64,000 nucleotides of DNA from Hydrangea macrophylla (taxonomy: Eukaryota > Streptophyta > Magnoliopsida > Cornales > Hydrangeaceae), in the NCBI GenBank assembly GCA_033977485.1, contig CM066993.1:25968001-26032000 (forward strand), read 5' to 3'. This document shows positions 1 to 9,228 of the stretch, one piece after another. Within the stretch, counting starts at the first letter, position 1. Each line of letters starts with the position of its first letter. Position numbers and translations under genes: made by a program. The notes below the pieces were generated by a model. It made no database searches, was not told the origin of the DNA, and worked only from the letters and a program-made list of their open reading frames with translations.

Positions 1-903
1 GTGGGCCAGTGCCTCAGCGGTACTGCTCCTCAGACACCCAGATTATTGTATTTAGGCCCCCAGAGGTTCTGGTATTCGCGAAAAGGTCCTATTTCTTCTG
101 AAATTCACAGAAAATGCATACGAACTCCAAACCAAGAATGTGATACACAATTCGAAAGGTAATGGAGTCTTCTTTTCATAAAAAATAGTTCGGTGGTAGG
201 TCACTTTGAAAAATTTTGTGATATTTGAAATAAAAGTTGATTTGATCGCCTTTTCCACATTCAAAAATTCATAATAAATTCGTTTTAAATCCAAAAATTA
301 TGTGCAATATACCGTTGAAAATCTATTGACCTCTAGTATTTATGAAAAATGTTTTACAAAAAATGGTACGGTGCTTTGGTCTCTGGGCCAACTTTTGGGT
401 CAAACCGGTTAAACCAGGGACCTCTAGGAAGTTTTGGGAACTTCTGGGAGCTCCCAGGGGCTGATATTTTCGTTCGATTTTCTTTATTTTTTTAAACTTG
501 TTTTAGTACTTTTCACATGATCTAGAATGATCTCAGAACTTTTGGGTGGATTCGAATGATTTTCAACAAACCTTGGACAAATATAGTCAAACCTGGGTCA
601 AACCGGTCAACGGGGACTTTTCTAGACTTCTGAGGGCCTCTAAGAGCTGATGATTTCATTTGATTTTGCTTTAAAACTCATTTTATTACTTTTTCTTATG
701 ATGTAGCATGTTTCCACAACCTTTGGTCCAAATCTTGGAGTTTTTGAGCTTTTAGGGGCATTTTGGTCATTTGTACTACTTTATGAGCATTTTGAGAGGT
801 AGAACTAACTTCCAAGAGTCCTTTTTGAGTCTTTTTTGATCATTGTGAACCACCAAGCTATGGATCTCCTGAATTGGATAGCCGACAAAATGGGGTGTCC
901 ACA
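1..903 (-). mobile_element. Element F: 3' LTR, partial (Tat/Ogre-like Ty3)
   Basis: This stretch is the reverse complement, with many substitutions, of 9229-10130, the first 900 bp of the LTR of element D. On the minus strand it begins TGTGGACACCCCA at 903 and runs out of the window at the left. The polypurine tract just to its right identifies it as a 3' LTR. The LTR end is seen directly; the clade follows from the tRNA-Arg PBS of its relatives D and E and from the integrase remnant at 6945-8287. Confidence 0.85.
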
Positions 904-919
904 GTTTGCCCTCTTTGGG
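904..919 (-). other. Polypurine tract of element F
   Basis: The minus strand reads CCCAAAGAGGGCAAAC directly before the LTR start TGTGGACACC. This purine-rich block in that position is the expected plus-strand primer of an LTR retrotransposon. Confidence 0.75.
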
Positions 920-1069
920 ATGAACTTGAGAGGCAAAGCATTTCGCAAGCGAGTTCCAAAGCTTTGAAGAGACAGATTTTTTTGGAGGATATCGATTTAG
1001 GAAAAATAGCATTGTGAATACGCAATGATAAGCGCATGATACAGAGGTTAGTGCTAGTCGCGCTCTGCA

Positions 1070-1120
1070 TGAGCTACCTACGTATCTAGGGAGAATCTGA
1101 CCAGGACGTAGTTCGGAGCA
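1070..1120 (-). repeat. Tat-family conserved motif, single copy near the 3' LTR of F
   Basis: The minus strand carries GAACTACG, then CTGGTCAGATTC, then GATACGTAGG, the same ordered blocks that form an array at 15659-16225 in element D. The copy lies about 150 bp inside the LTR of F. Confidence 0.6.
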
Positions 1121-1394
1121 CAAAGAAACAAATCACACATGCACGACAAGATAAGTGGATCATATTATGAGGAGGATATGCGATGCATGGAAGTGAAATG
1201 AATTCTATCTTGAGTCCTATCATATCTTGCATTTTGATCCTAATATGAGCTGGCGCTATAGGATATGTGCCACTCCGAGTGGGCTTGTGTAACGCAGTGG
1301 TTGACTTAGACATGGGTGCCAAGGTTTTGAAGACTCTGGGTTTCGATGCAAACTTCTTAAATTTTAGGGAGTGTGCTTTGTAATCGAAATAAAT

Positions 1395-1685
1395 CGGATA
1401 TAGGGTCCTCAAGGATGATAACCAAAGATAACCGATAGGTGAGGGAGCTCACGATAGCCGACAATTGGGAAAATGTATGATAATCGAAGTGAGAAGGCTC
1501 ACGATAAGTAAGGAAGCTCACGATGACCGACAGGTTAGAGAGCTTATGATAAGTGAGGAGGCTCACGATAAGTGAGGTAGCTTACGATAACTGACAGGTG
1601 AGATAACTAGAGTGAGGATGCTCACAATAAGTGAGGAAGCTCACGATAACCGACAGGTAAGGAAGCTCACAATAATTAACAAACA
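1395..1685 (-). repeat. Hairpin repeat array (GTGAG...CTCAC type) in the 3' region of F
   Basis: The plus strand shows repeated 'gtgag(g)-n-gctcacgata' units, for example GTGAGAAGGCTCAC near 1489, in which GTGAG and CTCAC form a 5-bp stem. It is the antisense counterpart of the array at 29334-29633 in element D, where the sense form is GTGAGCTTTCTCAC. No coding potential is apparent. Confidence 0.7.
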
Positions 1686-1714
1686 TAAAGCCTTAAATTG
1701 TAAATAGACAATGC

Positions 1715-2280
1715 ATGCCCCGGGAGTTGGTGTCTTTTGACTGTGGGTAGTGTTTTCAATCGTTGGCCGATTATTATGATGACCAATCCGAAAAGTTGCT
1801 TCTGGCTTCTGTTATCTTCTGCTGGGGATGGTGGGGGAATCTTCGGGAATCTCTCTTAACTTCTAACCGAGAACCAAGATCCATCTCTGAATTTCTCACA
1901 GTTGATCAAATCTTCTGACCAAGAACCAGGATCCATCTCTGAATCTCTCACAGTTGATCAAATCTTTCTGACCGAGAACCAGGATTCATCTCTGAATCTC
2001 TCACATTTGATCAAATCATGCAAGGCTCAATCCAAAAGAGCCGCTTAGGGCCTTCGGGAGCTTATTAGTCTACTGGGGATATTCTGGATTCATTGAGAAT
2101 TTCTCTTAACTATTTTTCTTGACCGGGAAGCAGGATTCAAATTCAAATCTCTCACGGTTTATCAAATCTTATAATGGTCATTCTGAAAAGCCTATTCGGG
2201 CTTTCGGGAGCTATCCTCTTTTCTGTAACTAATTGCTAGGGATAAATTAAATTTGTTGGGTGTAAAACCTTATAGATTTT
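1715..2280 (-). repeat. 3' untranslated segment of F, matching 28962-29335
   Basis: In reverse complement this segment shares blocks with the D segment 28962-29335, for example GGATTGGTCATCATAA and AATCGGCCAACGATTGAAA. From 1855 to 2015 there are three tandem copies of a roughly 60-bp unit containing 'gaaccaggatccatctctga' and 'tctcacagttgatcaaatc'. It is non-coding retroelement sequence. Confidence 0.65.
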
Positions 2281-2916
2281 AACTAAAATGAGCCACAGGG
2301 GCATAATCGGGGGCTGAAACGGGCTGAAAAGGAGCGAAGCAACGCAAAGTGGGGCCCACGAGAAGTAGTACCGTGGCGGCACTGGGCCACTGCCATGGCG
2401 ATAGTTGGCCAGTACTATGGCAGCATTGGGTGGTCGGACTCCATTATTGTATGTCTTGAGTTTTTGAGCTCCAAATGCTCATTCTTGGCCATTTTGAGGT
2501 GTTTTTGGAGCCTTAACCTGCTAAAAATTAGTTTATGCATGTTTCGGTGAGTAATCCTTTCCGACGATTAGAATTTTGATTGGTGTTCTAATTTTCTCCA
2601 AATTTTAAGAAGAAAGTTTAGTTCCAATTTTTATTTTCTTTGCAAATCCATGGTTTCTAGCTCGAGAAGGCTCTCTAAGAAAGCCATAGAACGAATAAGG
2701 GTCGAGAGCTAACCCCTAGAGTTGATTTTACGAGACCCCTAGCATCATCTTTCTACCGTGGCTATAGTGAGTCAGGTATGTGAAACTTCGATAGTTCAGG
2801 ACTATTTTTGTGCATTGTGCTAGTTTTGTGAACAGTAGTGTGTATCTAGAGGTCGTTGGAAATTTGTTTCGTGCTAATTTGTTGATTTTGCCAAGTTGGA
2901 CTTCAGGTTGTGAATA
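2281..2916. other. Non-coding stretch between the 3' region of F and its antisense ORF
   Basis: No protein homology is visible. A GC-rich patch at 2350-2440 contains 'gtggcggcactgggccactgccatgg', echoing the 'cggcggcactgggccactgcc' sequence of the D LTR at 10085-10110. The rest may be the promoter or leader of the plus-strand ORF beginning at 2917, but no clear TATA box is evident. Confidence 0.35.
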
Positions 2917-4810
2917 GTGATTTTGTGCCTATTTTTGCTGCTTTTGATCTGTATAAGTGCAAGAGGTGGTCTTGAAGGGCCACGTCAGTCTTGCTCATGC
3001 TTTTCTATGGAATACCTAGTTGTCGCCCTCCGTTCGATAAATGGTCGGCTCGACGGGGTTCGGCGGCTTCGTCCGCCTTGTTTCGAAAGCTCAAATGACC
3101 TGGCACATTTTTATGCTCTTGTTGAGAAGTGGTGGGACATGGCCAATACTTTTCATCTGCCGTTCGGTGAGATGATGATGACGCCCTCTGACTTTTTCAT
3201 GATTACTAGCTTGAGAGTTGGTGGGAAGTGCTTGATCTTGGACTTCTTTTGTGAGATTGGTCCTAAGACAGCTGAAACGCTGATCGGGGCAGTTCCTCTG
3301 AATCTAAAGGGGCATCGCTTCACCTGCGACTGGCTTTATTGGGCATATGGAAAAGGGAGGCACAATCTCAATGACTGGTAATTTTACGTGTCTTCCTTCT
3401 ATATATCCTCGGTTCTTCGATCTTTGCGACGCGAAATGATCGGGTGAGTCTGAGGCTTCTCTCTTGCTTGGCTGACATTGATAAGATTCCTTCTTATGAT
3501 TGGGGCAGTGCCGCTCTGACTCATCTTTTTAAGCACATGGGTGAGGTTTCTCGTGGGGATATCAAATCGACCAGAGGGTTCTAGCGAGCTTGGGAGGTGT
3601 ACTACAATCACTTTTTTCTTTTGGTTTTTGATTTCTATACTTCTATTTCTCTAATTTTTTTTTGTCTATGCAGCTCTAGAGCTTCAGTATCTGAAGATGT
3701 TGGCTCCTACTCCTGCTGATGAGTCAAGCGAGAGTGAGGATAGCATAGCCCCCCTTACCTTTGTTCCCTCAAGGCTTGAGATGGCGAAGGGATCCTGTTA
3801 GGGTCAAGAGCAGGGCCTGCCGAATTATCCTTCTGAGGAACTTCTTATCTGAACTGACTATTTTTAGTATTGAGTGGACACCTTGTGAGAGTGTTTCCTA
3901 TGCTGCACCTGAGGAGATCTAGGCGGTTAGGAGTCTTGCTTCTCACCAATTTCTGATGAAGAGTACTGATGCCAAACAATGGCATCTTGGTGAGTGATTG
4001 TCTCGGCAAGTGATAGGTGGACTGAGGGTACTACATTCCTCATAATCGTCCTATGAAGGATGTCGATGACCTTTCTGGTGCTGCTCTGTAGTCGACTTTG
4101 GCTGTTACTGATGCTTAGGAGAATTTCCATTCTGAGGCTGGCTATGATACTTACTGTGGCCGCTTTTTGATGGCTAACTTCCCACTCCTGGATATGAGTT
4201 TTTATGTTTTTGTCTCGATTCGTCTCTTATATTTTGACTCATCTTTTCCCTAACTTGTTTTGTACCTACAGTTTTGCGGGATGTATAGGAGACAGGCTCC
4301 GCCAACTTCTGATCCCATCCCTCCTTGGGACTGGACCGTCAACCTCTTGGCTGCTGATGGTTCCTCCCTAGGTAATGGAGGTGCCAAGACATGTGGGCAT
4401 CCCACCCAGCCAGCTGGCATCTTAAACCCCCCTTGGAGTTACACTGAGGAGGGTCATGCTTTGGTAGCTAGCCTACGATCTTTAGTCCTTACGTGAGACC
4501 ACATGGTATGTCTCTAATTTTGTCCTTCTTAAGGTTATGAGGTTCTAACCCTAGATTTTACCCTTGAAAGATGGATGGTATGCGACAAATCGCCACATAT
4601 CAAATGGCATCCTTAGTAAGTTTCTGGCTCGACTTGGTTTTTGCACTTTCGTTGGCTCACGATAGATTCTTTTTACTTTATTTGTGTATGCAACGTCATG
4701 GAGGTAGTGCTGGCTTATCGAGGTGCAGGCCAAGGTGCAGGGGCTGTAAGAGGCCTTCGCTGACGTGTACTCTGGGCGGACCCATGGAGGATAAAGAGGA
4801 GGAGGACTGA
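2917..4810 (+). pseudogene. Degenerate plant-mobile-domain-like additional ORF, antisense to element F
   Basis: The first open stretch (2917-3381, 154 codons) contains LVEKWWDMANTFHLPFGEM at about residues 66-84, followed by a 'TPSDF' block. This resembles the plant mobile domain (PMD) core, in which a Trp-rich helix precedes T-FHLP-GE-TITL. After a frame change near 3385-3450 another block reads ADIDKIPSYDWGSAALTHL, again PMD-like. Pyrimidine-rich tracts ending in CAG or ACAG at about 3673 and 4271 look like splice acceptors, so the gene may have had introns; the open stretches at 4260-4496 and 4571-4810 could be later exons, but I do not recognise them. It lies between F's integrase and F's 3' LTR and runs opposite to F's pol. 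PMD ORFs carried by Ty3 elements, and antisense additional ORFs, are known in plants. The PMD call is moderate and the exon model weak. Confidence 0.55.
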
Positions 4811-5084
4811 GGCCTTATGCTTTCGATTGTGTTCTATTAGTGTATTTCATGAATGATGAATGATGTGAAGGATGGTTTGTCACCTTTGACTGGATATTAT
4901 GATGTTCTGTCCTTAGGTCCGGATAGCTTCCGGTTTGGAGGTGCAGTTGTGTGTTTATTTTAGTTTGGTGATCTTGTGATGACATATATGTGCATTAGGA
5001 TTCTGTGATTGTTGATGTTACTGCGATGAGCAGCCTTATGATAGTGAGTGTGTTTGCCTTATAGGTAGGATTGTCCACGAAACG
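4811..5084. other. Spacer between the two antisense ORF remnants
   Basis: This is AT-rich and without recognisable coding sequence. It probably holds the 3' end of the upstream antisense ORF or an intron. Confidence 0.3.
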
Positions 5085-6065
5085 GGGAGGTGCTGTCAAA
5101 ATTTTTAATTTTCCTAGAGCCGCGACATATGGCATTGTATGATCCCGCTCATCTCACAGCTTTGCTGAATATTACGGATGGTGTGGAATAGATCAACCTC
5201 TTAAGCTATGGCTTGACCATGCTATTCTATCTCCGTCAAATGGTCCTGAATGCTGAGTTCTTGCATGCTGCTATTGCTCACTGAGATCCGATAAGTCATA
5301 TTCTTAATTTCAATGGCCTGGAGATGTGTCCCATGTTTGAGGAATGCTGCGCTATCCTCGGCTTCGATTCGAACTCGGACTTGATTCTTCCTCTTGTTGA
5401 CAACCCCAATCCTACTCGCAGCTTGGATGAATATCTTGGCTGTTCAACTACTGTTTCTCACCGACTGATTTAGGGTGAAGTTCTCGACATTACCTCTATC
5501 ATTGCCTACCATGCTGATCCTGGAAATGCCAGTGTATATGACTCTACCCGTGGGGTCGCTCTGATCCTTTGTATGACTTCACACTTCCTATTTTTTAGCA
5601 CTTCCAGTGTCTTGGTACATGTATGCCTTGGGCTGAAATTGGGTAGGAACCCCATGGCTATGGTTCTAGCTAAAATCTTGAATAGTTTGGATAATGTCTT
5701 TAACTAAGGAACTCTTCTTCTTTCTTGGGCACCATTGGTGTTACAGGCTTGGCTATATGAGCGTCTTCAGTTATGGATGGGCCGTGTGCTGCCAGTTTAC
5801 TTTCATAACTGGATTGTGGGGTGTTGGGGCCTTCATGCTGTGACTACAAGCCTTGGAGAACACCAGAGAGTGTGGTTGATGGGTCTGAGAGAGACTTCTT
5901 TCTATCATCCTCACCAATTAGCCAGGTAGTATAGGCAGGTTCAAGAGGTTCCTCAGGGATTCACTAAAGGAGTCTTTGCTTCTTGAGTTAGAGCTGTCAC
6001 TATTGCTGCTTTGATCAATGGTTGGACCTACAGGGTAAAAGCCTACTTCTGTGGGCCTCTAAAGA
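5085..6065 (+). pseudogene. Degenerate DUF7745-like ORF, antisense to element F
   Basis: One frame can be followed with several in-frame stops. It holds a 'MALYDPAHLTALLNITDGVE' block, then GLEMCPMFEECCAILGFDSN (about 5320-5380), then LQAWLYERLQLW (about 5745-5780) and LINGWTYRVKAYFCGPLKK (about 6015-6070). The order of an E-x-CP-x-xEE-x-x-x-ILG block followed by a Q-A-W-x-x-E-R-x-Q block is what I recall from the large plant family DUF7745, often found in repeats and related in style to plant mobile domains. It has the same orientation as the PMD-like remnant at 2917 and is opposite to F's pol. No function is known. The family assignment is from memory and should be treated as tentative. Confidence 0.45.
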
Positions 6066-6299
6066 AACAAAAGACACAAAGTAAAATTGGACTTGACCGA
6101 TTTTGATTCTTCCCCCACGTGTCTTTGATATTTGTGATTGTTTTTGAAAGACTACTATCTTTTCAACCATTCCTGCTTATGTAATATTTGAAGTTTGTTT
6201 ATCGTTGAACCTCGGTTACTTTGAGAATCTTGTTTCATGTATATTTAGCTTGCTGAAAACATTTTGTAACCATATTTCAATTATATGTTGTTTTTGGTA

Positions 6300-6480
6300 C
6301 TTGCTCGGGCATGCTAGGGTGATTAGAGACAAACAAGGCGAGTAGCCAAAGTTTGCCTCTAGTTTGGGATATTGGTGGTTGTGAGGCAAACGAGGTAGAT
6401 GATCGAAGTTTGCCCCTAGTTTTGGGAAGGTTTAGGCAAATAAGGTAGGTGGTCGGAGTTTTCCCCCAGTGTGAAGGGTG
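6300..6480 (-). repeat. GGCAAAC...GTTTGCC inverted-repeat motifs, three copies (element F)
   Basis: Copies lie at about 6330-6358, 6382-6414 and 6431-6468. The middle one reads GGCAAAC, then about 16 nt, then GTTTGCC, a perfect 7-bp stem. Related motifs occur at 16432-16592 in D and 35697-35945 in E. They are non-coding. Confidence 0.65.
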
Positions 6481-6679
6481 GTTTTTGGGTTATGGTAAGG
6501 ACCGTGGCTTTATTTCTCTCATATGCTCATCATTTTTGCCTAGGCACCAGTGGAGTGACCTAGCGAGCTCTTTTCCCTCTGTTGTTATTGCTCACCTTGG
6601 ATTTGGCTCTAATTTTTGCCTAGGCATCCTTTCAGATTTTTGACCTAGCAAGCTATCCTTCTTTTATTTTTGACAATCT

Positions 6680-6930
6680 ACTTACGTACCCCCGAGCGAG
6701 ATCAGGTCCAACGTAGTTCGGGACAAGGCTTCAAAAGGAGAGGGGTTAATTATGATGGTGTGGACCGAACCAATGTGGTTGCCTACATATCCCCAAATGG
6801 GAATCAGGTCGAGCATAGTTCAAGCCAAGGTTTGAAATAAATGGGTTATTTTTTAGTGGGTGGGACGACCAAACCAAGGAGGTAGCCTACGTATCCCCGA
6901 ACAGGAATCAGGTCGAGCGTAGTTTGAGGA
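6680..6930 (-). repeat. Tat-family conserved motif array, three copies (element F)
   Basis: On the plus strand the copies read 'cgtacccccgagcgagatcagg', 'catatccccaaatgggaatcagg' and 'cgtatccccgaacaggaatcagg', each followed by 'tcgagcgtagtt' or a close variant. They are antisense to the array at 15659-16225 and about 100 bp apart. Confidence 0.75.
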
Positions 6931-6944
6931 AAGAAATGGTAAAA

Positions 6945-8287
6945 GTCAAGCATAGTACTTTTTGAGGTGATCAAGATTGATTTCTTCTTTGAATTCGACA
7001 CCGTCGAGGTCCATGAGGTAGGTTGCTCCCCTGGAAAGGATAGTTTTGACGATCTAAGTTCCAATCCATTTGGGTTTAAACTTTATGCGTGGATCGAAGA
7101 TCAGGGCTCGCAGCTCCTTAAGGACAAGTTCACCTTTGATAATTTTCCTCTGACGAACCTTCTTGTTAAAGGCGCGGTCTATCCTCTTTTGATAAATTCG
7201 GACATCGTTGACTGCCCCAAGGCGCTTTCATTGATAAGTGCCAACTCTTCGTATCTTTCCCTTAACCAATCTGATTCTGAGATTTCACATTCAGCTATTT
7301 CCTGTAAGGATGGTAATCTATCTCAACCGGAAGTATCACTTCTACCCCATACACCAGCGAATAAGGAGTCGCTCCTGTAGACGTCCTTATCGATGTTCTG
7401 TATCCCCAAAGTGCAAATGGTAGTTTCTCGTGCCAATCTTTGTAAGTATCGGTTAATTTTTACAATACGGCCTTGACATTCTTGTTTGCAACTTCGACTG
7501 ACCCATTGGTTTGTGGCCTAGATGGTGATGACTTATGATAAGTGATTTTGTATTCCTCAAACAGATCTCTGACTTCTCCTTTGAAATGACTTCTTTTGTC
7601 CAAAATAATCTAATGGGGGGGTCCATAGCGACAGATGAGGTTTCTCTTGATGAATTTAGCCACTTCCTTAGCCCTTAACTTGGTATAGGATGCAGCCTCT
7701 ACCCATTTCATGAAGTAGTCGATGGCTACCAGAATGTATCAATTCCCATTCGAGGCTTTTCGAATAATCTTGCCAATGATATTGATTCGCCAGGTTGAGA
7801 ATGGCCATGGAGAGGACATACTATAGAGTAGAGATGGCGGTACGTGCATCATGTTTGCATAGATATAGCACTTGTGCCACCTTCTCACGTATTCACAATA
7901 GCCTTTCTCCAACTTTGTCCAATGGTAGCCCTGTGTTACAATCTTTTTAGCTAGCATGTCACCATTCATTTGTGGACCACACACCCCTTCGTGTATCTCT
8001 TCCATCATCCTTCTAGCACTCTTTTCGAACAAGCAAGTCAGGTTGTGGCCATTATACCCTTTCTTTAACAATTTTCCTTCGTAGATGATGAACTGCACAG
8101 CGAATCTTTGAATTGCTCTTTTGTCTTTCTCAAAAGACTCTTGGGGATACGTTCCTTTTTCTATAAAGTCCCATATATATTGGTACCACGGTGTCTCCTT
8201 ATCTTATTGGTACCACGATGTCTCCTTTCTATAAAGTCCCATATATATGGCTCGTACCTTTGCTCAATTATCAGGGGCATCATCTTA
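6945..8287 (-). pseudogene. Decayed pol fragment: RNase H tail, integrase zinc finger, core and C-terminus (element F)
   Basis: The minus strand carries, in order, a connection block (WYQYIWDFIEKGTYP, about 8130-8190), an H2C2 integrase zinc finger (HEGVCGP...H...C..C, about 7850-8010), the integrase core and a C-terminal block ending GVEFKEEINLDHLKKYYA near 6950. The region 7739-8098 stays open for 119 codons. Downstream frames are broken by several stops. At the first catalytic position the window reads W-R-I-N-I-I-G where related integrases have Asp, so that residue is replaced by Asn. The second Asp block (ILDKRSHF) and the Glu block (NGSVEVANKN) can still be seen. Near 8180-8245 a piece of the gene is duplicated. 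The wording matches Tat/Ogre-type Ty3 integrases. Upstream pol is cut off by an LTR at 8288. Confidence 0.85.
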
Positions 8288-8952
8288 TGTCACGCCCATT
8301 CCAGAAAAATCATGATTTTAAAATGCATAAATGAAATTTTGTGGATTATCACTGTTAGTTGATAATTGAGAAAGAGGTTGACTGGAGGTCAATGGTGAGG
8401 TGTCAATTGAAGACACAGTAATAGGAAATCACATGACATCAACATGATTTAAAATGACATTTATGTGATTAAATTTATTTGAGATATCTGGTATTTTCAT
8501 GAATAGTAATTATACATATGCAGTATAATTTTTAGTAGTTTGATCTAGCCGTAGATTATTTTTGAACACTGTGGTGAGAACGTGAGTGCTGCATTGCTTA
8601 AAAAGTAGGCTAACTAGAGATTCCAGGAAATTAGTTTCAGAACGTGACTTTTGGACCAAACAGAACTTAGTCAAAAAACTTTTACAAATTATAATTTTCA
8701 CTCATAAAGTTATAAAATAGAAGTGTGCGATGTTTCAGGACTTGATTAGATGTTTCTAGAACTCGTGGGGAGTTAATTGTAATTCCCAAGAGTTGTGCCT
8801 ATATATAGTAGTGGATGAGATTTCATTATTATTCAACTTTCAAAATATTTAGAGAGAGGGGAGAGAAAGGAAACTTGATCCTACAACCTTTTCGACGACG
8901 AACGACAATCGTGTGTCCATCAGTTTTTCACCAGATTTCATATTTGAACTCC
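8288..8952 (+). mobile_element. LTR fragment of another element (starts TGTCACGCCC)
   Basis: It begins TGTCACGCCCATTCC at 8288, where F's pol reading is cut. A TATA-like 'cctatatatagtag' lies at about 8801-8814 and a purine-rich leader follows. A TGTCACGCCC start is common in chromovirus LTRs, so this may be a chromovirus-type LTR on the plus strand. It ends where a Tat-type LTR start appears at 8953. No TSD could be confirmed. Confidence 0.5.
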
Positions 8953-9228
8953 TGTAGACACCCCAATTTTGATCAAACGTCGAGTTAATGGGAGTGATAC
9001 CTCCAAGACCAGATGATGACAACGTCCGGCCAATCTAGGACTTCCAAAGATAATTCAAGCTCTTCGAAAGGGTCCCCAACCTAAACAAAAAAGTACAAAA
9101 GAAAGAAAATATGGAAAAAGAGGCAGAACGGCACTCAAGCTAATTTGCGGCAGTCACGGGTTGTCGCGAACTTCGGGTTGCCACGAACTTCTGAACCGGC
9201 AGTCAGTGATAACCGTAATGGTAGTCAC
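8953..9228 (+). mobile_element. 5' end of a Tat-like LTR, cut by element D
   Basis: It starts TGTAGACACCCCAATTTTG at 8953 and shows the same terminal motif as the D LTR that begins 276 bp later. After that motif the sequence differs from D, so it is a related but distinct family. Element D appears inserted into it; the last five bases (GTCAC, 9224-9228) would be D's left target site. Confidence 0.6.
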
